Assembly (NCBI GenBank): GCA_027045875.1
Contig: JALUAG010000049.1
Span: 62,001-126,000 of the forward strand
Direction: 5' to 3'
DNA: 64,000 nt
From: Alphaproteobacteria bacterium
GTDB taxonomy: Bacteria; Pseudomonadota; Alphaproteobacteria; Geminicoccales; Geminicoccaceae
Shown: positions 52,372 through 60,962 of the stretch, one piece after another
Layout of the letters: every line of letters begins with the position of its first letter
Position numbering within the stretch: position 1 is the first letter of the stretch
Program-made: the position numbers and the translations under genes
The notes under the pieces: generated by a model
Database searches by the model: none
Seen by the model: only the letters and a program-made list of their open reading frames with translations
Told to the model about the DNA's origin: nothing

Positions 52372-53451
52372 ATGACACTCAAGACGACGCGCCGTACGCT
52401 GCTGGCGGGCGCTGCCGCGACCGGTGCCCTGGCGCTGCCCGGGAGCCGGCTGCTGGCGACCGAGCAGGTCAAGGCCGGCTGGGTCTACGTCGGGCCCATC
52501 GGCGATCACGGCTGGACCTACACCCACGACCAGGGACGGCTCGACGTCGAGAAGGCGCTCGGCGACAAGGTGGTGACGACCTACGTGGAGAACGTCGCCG
52601 AGGGGCCGGATGCCGAGCGGGTGATCCGCCAGCTCGCGGCCAGCGGCAACGACATCATCTTCGCCACCTCCTTCGGCTTCATGAACCCGGTGATCCGGGT
52701 CGCCAAGCAGTTCCCGAAGGTCAAGTTCGAGCATGCCACCGGCTACAAGACGGCGCCCAACGTGGCGGTCTACAACGCCCGCTTCCACGAGGGCCGGACG
52801 GTGATCGGGACCATCGCCGGCCGGCTGTCCAAGTCGGGGATCGTGGGCTACATCGCCTCCTTCCCGATCCCCGAGGTGGTGATGGGCATCAACGCCTTCA
52901 CCCTCGCCATGCGCAAGCGGCGTCCCGACGCCCAGATCAAGGTGGTGTGGGTCAACAGCTGGTACGACCCGGGCAAGGAGGCGGACGCCGCCAAGGCCCT
53001 GATCGACCAGGGAGCCGACATCATCACCCAGCACACCGACAGTCCGGCGCCGCTGCAGGTGGCGGAGGAACGCGGCGTCTCCGGTTTCGGCCAGGCCTCG
53101 GACATGCGCAAGTTCGCGCCCAACGCCCAGCTCACCGCCATCGTCGACCACTGGGGTCCCTACTACGTCGAGCGGGTCAAGGCGGTGCTCGAGGGCACCT
53201 GGAAGAGCCACATCATCTGGCACGGACTCAAGGAGGGCATGGTGCAGATCGCGCCCTACGGCCCGCGGGTGCCGGAGGAGGTCCGCGCCGAGGCGGATGC
53301 CGTCAAGCAGGGGATCATCGACGGCACGCTCCACCCCTTCGCCGGCCCCATCAGGGATCAGGCGGGCGAGCTGCGGGTTCCCGAAGGACAGAGCCTGTCC
53401 GACGAGGAACTCCTCAAGATGGACTGGTACGTCGAAGGCGTGCAGGCCTGA
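52372..53451 (+). CDS. BMP-family ABC importer substrate-binding protein
   Basis: The 359-aa periplasmic binding protein has a Tat-like signal (TTRRTLLAGAAATGALALPG). BMP-domain motifs follow: AGWVYVGPIGDHGWTYTHDQG, ATSFGFMNPVIRVAKQFP and VVWVNSWYDPGKEADAAKALI. Family members bind purine nucleosides or related bases; here the xdhABC context points to a purine or urate-like ligand. GGAGG lies seven bases before ATG. Some Ala/Thr-rich BMP proteins bind other solutes, so the ligand is unproven. Confidence 0.9.
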   Translation: MTLKTTRRTLLAGAAATGALALPGSRLLATEQVKAGWVYVGPIGDHGWTYTHDQGRLDVEKALGDKVVTTYVENVAEGPDAERVIRQLAASGNDIIFATSFGFMNPVIRVAKQFPKVKFEHATGYKTAPNVAVYNARFHEGRTVIGTIAGRLSKSGIVGYIASFPIPEVVMGINAFTLAMRKRRPDAQIKVVWVNSWYDPGKEADAAKALIDQGADIITQHTDSPAPLQVAEERGVSGFGQASDMRKFAPNAQLTAIVDHWGPYYVERVKAVLEGTWKSHIIWHGLKEGMVQIAPYGPRVPEEVRAEADAVKQGIIDGTLHPFAGPIRDQAGELRVPEGQSLSDEELLKMDWYVEGVQA

Positions 53452-53457
53452 ACCCCC

Positions 53458-53486
53458 GGGGGACGGGCGGCGACGGCCCGTCCCCC
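53458..53486. terminator. Bidirectional hairpin between convergent genes
   Basis: An 11-bp perfect stem (GGGGGACGGGC / GCCCGTCCCCC) with a 7-base loop fills the 52-base gap between the binding-protein gene and the convergent flavin-fold gene. Position and strength fit a bidirectional terminator, though no T-run is present. Confidence 0.55.
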
Positions 53487-53503
53487 CGCACCGGCCGGGG
53501 GCG

Positions 53504-54151
53504 CTATCCGGTCCGCGATACCCGCAACGCCTCCGGCGGTTCCACCCCGTCGGGATTGCGCGGATCCGGCACCGGCGTCCCGATCACCTCGCGCACCGGC
53601 AGCACCCCGGCCCAGATCGGCAGCGCGTAGTCGGCCTCCTCGTCGACCGGCGGTCCGGTGCGGATCTTGGCCGAGGCCTCCTCGATCGGCAGGCGGAGCA
53701 CGGCGGTCGCCTTCAGCTCCTGCTCGGTCATCGGCCGCAGGGTCGGCCACCTTCCCGGCAGCAGACGGTCGAAGAAGGTCTCGAGATGGCGCAGCTTCCG
53801 GCCCGGATCCTCGATCCGCCGCGCCCGTCCGTAGATCATCACCGAGCGGTAGTTGACCGAATGATGGAAGGCCGAGCGGGCGAGCACGTAGCCGTCGAGC
53901 AGGGTGACGGCGAGACAGACCTCGGCGCCGTCCTGGGCCCGCAGCGCGCGGCTCGCCGAGGAGCCGTGCCAGTAGACGTGATCGCCCTCCCGCCACTGCA
54001 GCGTCGGCAGAACGGCCGGTGTTCCGTCGCGCAGATAGGCGATGTGGCAGACCGGCTGCGCGTCGAGAGCGGCGTCGATCGTTTCGCGGTCGTGGCGCCC
54101 CCGTGCGTGGGCGCGGCGCAGGCGCGTGCGCGGGCTCGGCGGTCGGCTCAT
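53504..54151 (-). CDS. Pyridoxamine 5'-phosphate oxidase-family FMN-binding protein
   Basis: The 215-aa protein has the split-barrel flavin fold: AYLRDGTPAVLPTLQWREGDHVYWHG, then SVNYRSVMIYGRARRIEDP. Such proteins bind FMN, heme or F420 and are mostly oxidoreductases of unknown substrate; this one resembles the stand-alone, non-PdxH group. ATG at 54151 is preceded by GGGAG seven bases upstream; longer in-frame extension looks non-coding. It is monocistronic, opposite to xsc. Confidence 0.82.
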   Translation of the reverse strand: MSRPPSPRTRLRRAHARGRHDRETIDAALDAQPVCHIAYLRDGTPAVLPTLQWREGDHVYWHGSSASRALRAQDGAEVCLAVTLLDGYVLARSAFHHSVNYRSVMIYGRARRIEDPGRKLRHLETFFDRLLPGRWPTLRPMTEQELKATAVLRLPIEEASAKIRTGPPVDEEADYALPIWAGVLPVREVIGTPVPDPRNPDGVEPPEALRVSRTG

Positions 54152-54540
54152 CCTCCTGCTCCCTTGTGAGGCGGACAGGAAAGCCCGAAACGGGCCCGAG
54201 GTCACGATCCGTTTTCGGGCCCGTCGCCCGCCTCCGGGGGCCGGACATGCGCCCGTTCCCACCCGTCGAACGGGGCGACGGCGAGATCCGCGTCGACTGC
54301 AAGGCGGGCGAACGTTCCATCAGCAGATGGCGGCGAGCGAAGCCGGCCGCGCCGACGGATGCCGATCGGAGGCTTGCGAATCGCCGGCCGTTGCCCCATG
54401 CCCGACTCGGTCCGCGGGGCGGGACCGCATCGACCGCCGGGACCGCGCGTGGGACGCGGGTTTCAGCCGGTGGCGTCGCGGCGGAGAGGCGGCCACCGGC
54501 GGGGCTCGCGGGACGCGAACGGAGAGGGGAGAGCATCGCA
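54152..54540. other. 389-base divergent intergenic region with inverted repeat
   Basis: No gene is seen between the flavin-fold gene and xsc. A 10-bp inverted repeat, ACGGGCCCGA at 54190-54199 and TCGGGCCCGT at 54215-54224, sits close to the start of the flavin-fold gene and could be an operator for either divergent gene. The remainder must hold the xsc promoter, but no clear -35/-10 pair stands out. Confidence 0.4.
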
Positions 54541-56316
54541 ATGAGAATGACCACCGAAGAGGCCTTCGTGAAGGTGCTGCAGCTTCACGGCATCGACCAG
54601 GCCTTCGGCATCATCGGTTCGGCCTTCATGCCGATCTCGGACCTGTTCCCGAAGGCGGGCATCACCTTCTGGGACGTGGCCCACGAGTGCAACGCCGGCT
54701 ACATGGCCGACGGCTACACCCGGGTCACCGGCCGCATGGCCATGTGCATCGGCCAGAACGGCCCCGGCATCACCAACTTCCTGACCTCGGTCAAGACCGC
54801 CTACTGGAACCACACGCCGATGCTGCTGGTGACGCCCCAGGCGGCCAACCGCACCATCGGGCTCGGCGGCTTCCAGGAGATGGAGCAGATGTCGGCCTTC
54901 CGTGATGCCGTCTGCTACCAGGAGGAGGTGCGGGATCCCGCGCGCATCGCCGAGGTGCTGAACCGCGTCATCACCCGCGCCTGGCGGGGCATGGCGCCGG
55001 CCCAGATCAACGTGCCGCGGGACTACTGGACGCAGGTGATCGACATCGAGCTGCCCCAGCTCCTGCCCATCGAACGGCCGGCCGGCGGCGAGGCGGCCAT
55101 CGCGGAGGCGGCGCGGCTCCTCTCCGAGGCCCGCTTTCCGGTGATCCTGAACGGGGCCGGGGTGGTGCTGGGTGATGCCATCGAGGCCTCGATGGCCCTC
55201 GCCGAGCGTCTCGACGCGCCGGTCTGCTGCGGCTACCAGCACAACGACGCCTTCCCCGGCTCCCATCCGCTGTCGGTGGGGCCGCTCGGCTACAACGGCT
55301 CCAAGGCGGCGATGCAGCTCATCGCCAGGGCGGACGTGGTGCTGGCGCTCGGTACCCGCCTCAATCCCTTCTCCACCCTGCCCTGCTACGGCATCGACTA
55401 CTGGCCGAAGGACGCCAGGGTCATCCAGGTGGATCTCAACCCGGACCGGATCGGCCTCACCAAGCGGATCACCGTCGGCATCTGCGGCGATGCGAAGAGG
55501 GTGGCGGAGCGCATCCTCGCACGGCTGTCCCCCACCGCCGGGGACGTGGACCGCGAGGAGCGCCGGGCGCTCGTCCACCGGACCAAATCCGCCTGGCTGC
55601 AGGAGCTCAGCTCGATGGACCACGAGGCGGACGATCCCGGCACCGACTGGAATGCCCGCGCCCGCGCCGCCCATCCGGATCGCATGTCGCCGCGTCAGGC
55701 CTGGCGGGCGATCCAGGGCGCGCTGCCGGAGGATGCCATCATCTCCATGGACATCGGCAACAACTGTGCCATCGGCAACGCCTATCCGACCTTCGAGGCG
55801 GGTCGGAAATATCTCTCGCCGGGGCTGTTCGGCCCCTGCGGCTACGGATTTCCGGCCATCATCGGGGCCAAGATCGGACGCCCCGGGGTGCCGGTGGTGG
55901 GCTTCGCCGGCGACGGTGCCTTCGGCATCTCGATGAACGAGATGACGGCCATCCACCGCGAGGGCTGGCCGGCAATCACCATGGTGGTCTTCCGCAACCA
56001 TCAGTGGGGGGCGGAGAAGCGCAACACGACGCTCTGGTACGACGACAATTTCGTCGGCACGGAGCTCGATCCCGAGCTCTCCTACGCCCGCATCGCCGAG
56101 GCCTGCGGCTTCCGGGGCGTGGTCGCGCGCACCCCGGAGGAACTGGCGGCGGCGATCCGCGAGGGCTGCGAGGCGCAGAAGAGCGGCACCACCACCTTCG
56201 TCGAAGCGATCCTCAACCAGGAGCTGGGCGAGCCCTTCCGCCGCGACGCCATGAAGAAGCCGGTGGTGGTGGCCGGCATCCGCCGCGAGGACATGCGCCG
56301 CGAGCAGCTCGGTTGA
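54541..56316 (+). CDS. xsc: Sulfoacetaldehyde acetyltransferase (Xsc)
   Basis: The 591-aa ThDP enzyme converts sulfoacetaldehyde and phosphate to acetyl phosphate and sulfite in taurine and isethionate breakdown. Specific stretches are FGIIGSAFMPISDLFPKAGI, GQNGPGITNFLTSVKTAYWN, CGYQHNDAFPGSHPLSVGPLGYNGS, and the ThDP-Mg motif GDGAFGISMNEMTAI with FRNHQWGAEKRN. These match Xsc rather than acetolactate synthase. GAGAGGGGAGAG precedes the ATG. No pta, taurine transporter or sulfite exporter gene is next to it, so it is an orphan copy in this window. Confidence 0.92.
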   Translation: MRMTTEEAFVKVLQLHGIDQAFGIIGSAFMPISDLFPKAGITFWDVAHECNAGYMADGYTRVTGRMAMCIGQNGPGITNFLTSVKTAYWNHTPMLLVTPQAANRTIGLGGFQEMEQMSAFRDAVCYQEEVRDPARIAEVLNRVITRAWRGMAPAQINVPRDYWTQVIDIELPQLLPIERPAGGEAAIAEAARLLSEARFPVILNGAGVVLGDAIEASMALAERLDAPVCCGYQHNDAFPGSHPLSVGPLGYNGSKAAMQLIARADVVLALGTRLNPFSTLPCYGIDYWPKDARVIQVDLNPDRIGLTKRITVGICGDAKRVAERILARLSPTAGDVDREERRALVHRTKSAWLQELSSMDHEADDPGTDWNARARAAHPDRMSPRQAWRAIQGALPEDAIISMDIGNNCAIGNAYPTFEAGRKYLSPGLFGPCGYGFPAIIGAKIGRPGVPVVGFAGDGAFGISMNEMTAIHREGWPAITMVVFRNHQWGAEKRNTTLWYDDNFVGTELDPELSYARIAEACGFRGVVARTPEELAAAIREGCEAQKSGTTTFVEAILNQELGEPFRRDAMKKPVVVAGIRREDMRREQLG

Positions 56317-56654
56317 GCCGCACGGCGCGGCGCCCGCCAGCCCCGGGCGCCGCCACTCGCTCCGCGGATCCCGCGGTTCCCACACTCGCGAGAGCCGCGC
56401 CCCCGGGCGCGGGCGGACCATCACGTCCCCGCGCCGGAGAGCGATGCGCGGAAGTGACAGGCGGCTCGGGAGCGGCCGTGTCGGCTCGCGTACGGCGCTG
56501 GCGAAGCCGGGAGGAATCGAACCTTCGGTCCGCTTCCGTGGTGATCTGCGCTCCGAACCGCTGCCACCCGCTCACGCTCTCGAGCTCTACCGAGATGGGT
56601 GCCGAGGGACGCGGGCGGCCACCGGACTCGGCCGAGGCTGGCCTCTCTCCTCTG
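56317..56654. other. 338-base gap with tRNA 3'-end-like remnant
   Basis: No gene is seen between xsc and the SH3 lipoprotein. On the minus strand, 56527-56499 reads as a T arm plus acceptor 3' end with CCA (GGTTCGATTCCTCC, then CGGCTTCGCCA). Further upstream, near 56590, lies a D-arm-like GGTAGAGC. The spacing is about 30 bases too long and no 5' acceptor strand pairs, so it is not a working tRNA. It may be a degraded tRNA or the duplicated att end of an inserted element, since base composition changes right after it. Confidence 0.4.
56329..56351 (+). terminator. Hairpin just after xsc
   Basis: GGCGCCC and GGGCGCC pair around a 9-base loop, 12 bases past the xsc stop. Placement fits a transcript end, but the absence of a T-run makes the call weak. 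Confidence 0.35.
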
Positions 56655-57764
56655 CTACGCGCCCCGAAGCATGATCAAGGGCGTCCACGCCTGTGTTCGC
56701 AGGAGCAGCTCGAGATCGGCGATTTCGCGATCGACGACTTCCTTCTGCGCCTCGCTCTCGACCACGAGCTCCTTCTGGGCATAGGCGACCTTGCGGATCG
56801 GATCGCCGATCCTACGGCTCCTGGCTTCGACAGCCGGAAGCTCCACGGTCGACGCCACGGCGTTGGGCCGCGTACGCGAGAGATATTCGGACGACACGAA
56901 ACCTTCACGTCCGCGATAACGCACCTTCGTCCATCCTGCCCGGCGTCCCAGGACCTCGACTTCGCCGCCCGGTGGCACCATCCCAAGGATCCGGTGCTGC
57001 GTTCCCGGGCCGGCACGCAGTCGTACGCTGGTCGTGGCGTAGGCGACCTCGCCCGAAGACCGGAAATCCGCGCTCGTGACCTGACCGCCCCTCACAGTCG
57101 GTTGGTAGTTTTCCCACTCGGCGGCAACCGCATCGAGCTGCCCCGGCTCGGTGACCGAAGCATAAGCACCCATGTAGATGCGAGTCTGCTGCTCGGTCAA
57201 TCCGGTTACATCGGCAACGAGCCGACTGTCTTCGGCGACCCAACGGCGAATCTTCTCCAGACGTGCACGTGCGGACGATCGGCTCAGCTCCTGCGCCGTT
57301 ACAAGCTGCTTCAAGGAGCGGATCTGTCGCACACGACACGCATTGAGCTTTTCGAGGCTTACCCGCATGCGCTCGATTTCGGTGGCGGTCGCCGAGCTGT
57401 CACCCTCGACTGCAGCCCTGAGTCCTTCCTTCGTATTTGCCCGGCTCCGAAGTTCCGATAGATATCCCAAGAGAGCTCCTCCTGCTGCACCGACAATGAC
57501 CGAAGCAAGGACTTTTTCGAGTGCATTCCGATTGCCGGTGATGGCGATTACCGAGCCGATGATCAGTCCAGTGAAAGCGCCTCTGACGGCCCAATTCCGG
57601 ATCTTGTCGTTCCAGGTATTGGCCCCTTGCTCGAAGGGCTGACGGTACCGCGCGCATTCGTCAGCGATGTCCCTCTTCGGGACCGACACGCATGAAGCGA
57701 GCACGCTGAGAACCAGCAGTGAAGCTGCACAGCGTCTCGGAAGCGCAGGAAAATCGAGCGTCAT
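56655..57764 (-). CDS. SH3-domain lipoprotein (possible TagQ analogue)
   Basis: The 369-aa product has a lipoprotein signal with lipobox LASC near residue 24. Two glycine-zipper-like hydrophobic segments follow (GAFTGLIIGSVIAITG and VIVGAAGGALLGYL), then a coiled helical region. Near residue 245 there is an SH3b-type domain (TTSVRLRAGPGTQHRILGMV, GWTKVRYRGREGFVSSEYL). It is the last gene of the five-gene run that matches TagTSR/PpkA. In that module the lipoprotein TagQ anchors TagR at the outer membrane. The position suggests the same role, but sequence similarity to TagQ itself was not established. Confidence 0.7.
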   Translation of the reverse strand: MTLDFPALPRRCAASLLVLSVLASCVSVPKRDIADECARYRQPFEQGANTWNDKIRNWAVRGAFTGLIIGSVIAITGNRNALEKVLASVIVGAAGGALLGYLSELRSRANTKEGLRAAVEGDSSATATEIERMRVSLEKLNACRVRQIRSLKQLVTAQELSRSSARARLEKIRRWVAEDSRLVADVTGLTEQQTRIYMGAYASVTEPGQLDAVAAEWENYQPTVRGGQVTSADFRSSGEVAYATTSVRLRAGPGTQHRILGMVPPGGEVEVLGRRAGWTKVRYRGREGFVSSEYLSRTRPNAVASTVELPAVEARSRRIGDPIRKVAYAQKELVVESEAQKEVVDREIADLELLLRTQAWTPLIMLRGA

Positions 57765-57792
57765 AACCGTTCCCTCCCAGGCGAGCCATGCC

Positions 57793-59715
57793 TCATAGTT
57801 CGCGCGTACAGGCCGTCTGACTCCGCCGCTCGCGAGAAATATCGATTTCGTTGAGGTAACGCCGGCGCATATTCCCAGTGACGCTACCGTGGCGGCGGGC
57901 TTCAGAGATCATGCTGCGAAAGAGATCGGCTGCGTCGTCGTAAACTGATAGCCGTTTGACCCGCAGCTCGTCGAGTACTTTGTCGAATCCTGCGCGCACG
58001 ATCGTCTTGTCGGAGCGGGCCAGATCGTCCACCCAAGTGAGGAGCATGTCGTACTGGTTTCCCATCTGCCATTCTCGTACACCCAATTCTTCGCACAGTT
58101 TTACCAGGCGGCTTCTGTAGGTTTCGCGATCATCGGATGGCATCGCACGAATCTTTTCGGCTAGCCGTTCTACTCCCTTTACGATAGTAAGCGCCACACC
58201 GCCGAATTCTCGAATACTCTTGGTGAGCATGATACCGGCTTTGACGCGCTCGGCGACGCGTGCCCGTTCAGCCTCGGCCAGTCGGAAACGGAGCTGCTCG
58301 GCCTCGGCTTCTACTTCCTGCAACTGTTCCGCGAAAGCCATCCGCAATTCTGTCTTCGATCGCTCCATCGTTTCGAGCTGCTCCGTCAGACGGCGTATCC
58401 GCTCCTGAATCCGTGCCGCACGGTCCTGATCCTCGGACCCCGTCGCCGCACCGAAGCGGTCGCGTGCTTCCTGCAGTTCTTTCAGGAGCTCTGTGTTGTA
58501 TTTCCCCGGGTCGTTCCAGCGGCCGCCGCGGCTCAGGAACGGTGCCGAAACAGCGAGCCGGAAACCGAGGGTCGGCGTCCGCCCCGGGCCGTTGCTGCTG
58601 TAAAGCGGCACCTCGATCCGGCGTCCCACAGCCAGCTCGGCTTCCGGTGTGTCGTACGCGCCGCCCCGCGCTACCAAACCTCCCCTTTGTCCCGCGACAG
58701 TGCGATCCGGTCGCACGGGCACGAAGAGATCCCACACCAGCTCCTCGACGTTGCCGACCATGTCATACAGTCCGAGTGGATTCGGGAGGCGACGACCGAC
58801 CGCGCGTACTCGGGTCCGGCGCCGCTCGGACCCAATGACGGCGATGCGGCGCGTATCCTCACCGACATCCACCAATTCGCCGTTTTCGAGGGCTATGTGG
58901 AGGCGTCGTGTCGGCGGACCTTCTGGAGCGAACTGCGGTCCGCCCCACGCAGCCAGCTCCCATTCGGCTTCCGAAGGCAGCCGGACAAACCCGGGGGATC
59001 CCAGTTCCCACGGCATCCATGGCGGCAGGCCGCGTCGCGCCCGGTCGTGGTCGATAGAAAAGATCCAGCGGTTGACGACTTCGACGAAACGCAAGGCCGA
59101 AAAGACGTCCACGCCCGTTGCCGGTTTGACGCGACCACGCGTCGCATGCTTGCGGGCGATGGCGTCGTTGCAGACCGGATGTCCAGGATCCGAAGCCTCA
59201 GGCTTGTCGAACAGGCCGTCCGTGAAGAGCGCAAACTGCAGTTCCGTTGTTTCGTACCGGGCAATGTAGTAGGACCGAAACCGAAGATCCTCGTACGCCC
59301 GCTGGATCGGCCGGCCATCCGCATCCTCGCTGAACCCGCCCGAGACCCGAACGTTGCGTGGTCCGAACAGGGCGCTTCGATACGCCGCCAGCTCGTCTTC
59401 TGCCTTGGGCATCGCGTAGCCGAAGGTCTTCTGCGGATCACTGAGCAATCCTCCGATCGGAATTCGCACCTTGCGGAACGCCAGCCAATGGCCACAGGGC
59501 AGCGGTAGATAGAGCGAATCCGGCAGCTGGACCCCGGACTTGGGCTCGGGACAGGTAACGTTGCCGGACCGCCGCTGATCCCGGTAGAGTGCGGGATCGT
59601 CGTAGACGCACCACGGCAGCCCGTCCCCGGTAGCGGCGGCGACCGGAATGCCGGACGAAACCGCCGCCAGCGCGAGAGAAAGGGTGAGGACGAAGTACCG
59701 TATTTCACCCATCAT
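57793..59715 (-). CDS. SUMF1/FGE-domain exported protein (TagR-like)
   Basis: The 640-aa product has a signal peptide (YFVLTLSLALAAVSSGIPVAA), then a SUMF1/FGE domain at about 150-420 with RYETTELQFALFTDG, RLPSEAEWELAAWGG and GLYDMVGNVEELVWD, ending GFRLAVSAP. The active-site Cys residues of true FGE are missing. A long coiled coil (about 440-530) and a helical tail follow. TagR in the P. aeruginosa type VI threonine-phosphorylation pathway is a periplasmic FGE-like protein that activates the kinase PpkA. The adjoining ABC and vWA genes support this reading. The start overlaps the permease gene by 11 bases. Confidence 0.75.
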   Translation of the reverse strand: MMGEIRYFVLTLSLALAAVSSGIPVAAATGDGLPWCVYDDPALYRDQRRSGNVTCPEPKSGVQLPDSLYLPLPCGHWLAFRKVRIPIGGLLSDPQKTFGYAMPKAEDELAAYRSALFGPRNVRVSGGFSEDADGRPIQRAYEDLRFRSYYIARYETTELQFALFTDGLFDKPEASDPGHPVCNDAIARKHATRGRVKPATGVDVFSALRFVEVVNRWIFSIDHDRARRGLPPWMPWELGSPGFVRLPSEAEWELAAWGGPQFAPEGPPTRRLHIALENGELVDVGEDTRRIAVIGSERRRTRVRAVGRRLPNPLGLYDMVGNVEELVWDLFVPVRPDRTVAGQRGGLVARGGAYDTPEAELAVGRRIEVPLYSSNGPGRTPTLGFRLAVSAPFLSRGGRWNDPGKYNTELLKELQEARDRFGAATGSEDQDRAARIQERIRRLTEQLETMERSKTELRMAFAEQLQEVEAEAEQLRFRLAEAERARVAERVKAGIMLTKSIREFGGVALTIVKGVERLAEKIRAMPSDDRETYRSRLVKLCEELGVREWQMGNQYDMLLTWVDDLARSDKTIVRAGFDKVLDELRVKRLSVYDDAADLFRSMISEARRHGSVTGNMRRRYLNEIDISRERRSQTACTREL

Positions 59716-60958
59716 GCAACACCTCTGCCGGCTCGATACGGGCGGCCCGCCATGCAGCACCGCAGGCGGCGAAGGCACCTATCATCGTACCGCCCGCCAG
59801 CGCTGCCAGGAGCTCGATGAGGGGCAAGTGGAAGGCCCCACGCTGGAGCCCGAGCGACTGGCGCAACAAGCCCTCGAGCAGAGGACCGGAAATGAATGCC
59901 AGCACTGTTCCGAGAAACACCCCTGCAGCCGCGAGGAGGGCCACTTGCACCAACGGAAACAGTCCCATCTCGACCCCCGAAAAGCCGAGGAGTCGCAGCA
60001 CGGCGAGCTCGCGCAGCCGCAGGTGTGCACGATGCCAACCGCTGACCGCGAACATCGCCGCGAGTCCGATGGTGGCCAGCAATGCAAGAGCGGCGAGCAG
60101 CCGGTCGAGGCGCTCGGCGAGCCGGAGCAGGGTCGCCACGCGCTCGTCGCGAAGGCGCGCCTCGATGCCGAGCTGCTCCAGAAATGCGCGAAGGCGCGGC
60201 GCACCCTCGAGGGAGCGCGCATAGAGCCTGATACGCGCCGTGGGGGTTTCGGGCAGGAGGTTTGGCGACGGCAGTATCCCGCTACCGTGCGCATCGATGC
60301 TGCCCTCTCGCCAGAGCTCGATCGCGCGGGCGAAATCCGACGACACGTAGCCGCGTACTTCGTAGTCGCGTTCTTCTGGCAGCACCTCAAGCACGCGGAG
60401 TTCTGCGCGCCGGGCCTCCCAATCGCCTGCCGCCGTCCGCCGACGCAATGTCATCCGCACCACGTCGCCGGGTGTCACTTCGAGGCGTTCTCCGGCCCGC
60501 CGGCTCAACACGATGGTAGCGTACCCTCGCGGGAGCGTAACGCCCTCCAGGAGCGGATCACCAGGGGCGGTGGGTTCGATTTCGAGCTCAACCAGTTCGC
60601 CCTCCCCCGATACGCGGCGCACGGGCAGGGCGGAATTGAGATAGCGTGGTTTGGCAAGCAGGAATCCGGTATCGGGATGTGTTCGGATCCGTCGGAGAAT
60701 GTCCGGGCCGAAGTTGCCGGACCCTGTCACCAGCACCTCACGACTGCGCGGATCCTGTTCAAGTGCTGCTCGCATCGATCCGACGGCACCGAGCTCGAGG
60801 CCCCGAAGCAGGAGCACGGGGGCTACGACTGCCGAGATCGCGAGTATCGTACCCAACGAGGACCATCGATCGTAACCCAGATCGTACACCGCCAACGACG
60901 CGCTACGCAGCCACGGCCACCGAAACATCCACGGAATGCGAAGCATCGTGGCGGTCAT
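59705..60958 (-). CDS. MacB/LolE-type ABC permease (TagS-like)
   Basis: The 417-aa permease has the MacB/LolCE plan. One N-terminal helix (LGTILAISAVVAPVLLLRG) is followed by a periplasmic domain of about 230 residues and three C-terminal helices with an LRLRELAVLRLLGFS coupling segment. Such transporters move lipoproteins or transmit signals across the envelope rather than importing solutes. It lies four bases after the ATPase gene. The TagS-like role is inferred from the gene set. Confidence 0.78.
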   Translation of the reverse strand: MTATMLRIPWMFRWPWLRSASLAVYDLGYDRWSSLGTILAISAVVAPVLLLRGLELGAVGSMRAALEQDPRSREVLVTGSGNFGPDILRRIRTHPDTGFLLAKPRYLNSALPVRRVSGEGELVELEIEPTAPGDPLLEGVTLPRGYATIVLSRRAGERLEVTPGDVVRMTLRRRTAAGDWEARRAELRVLEVLPEERDYEVRGYVSSDFARAIELWREGSIDAHGSGILPSPNLLPETPTARIRLYARSLEGAPRLRAFLEQLGIEARLRDERVATLLRLAERLDRLLAALALLATIGLAAMFAVSGWHRAHLRLRELAVLRLLGFSGVEMGLFPLVQVALLAAAGVFLGTVLAFISGPLLEGLLRQSLGLQRGAFHLPLIELLAALAGGTMIGAFAACGAAWRAARIEPAEVLHDG

Positions 60959-60962
60959 GTCC

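Noticed and set aside
54541-56316. Acetolactate synthase or glyoxylate carboligase
   Set aside because: Xsc-specific stretches such as FMPISDLFPKAGI and the QHNDAFPGSHPLSVG segment identify sulfoacetaldehyde acetyltransferase.
56499-56600. A functional tRNA on the minus strand
   Set aside because: No 5' acceptor strand pairs with the 3' end and the D arm to T arm distance is too long.
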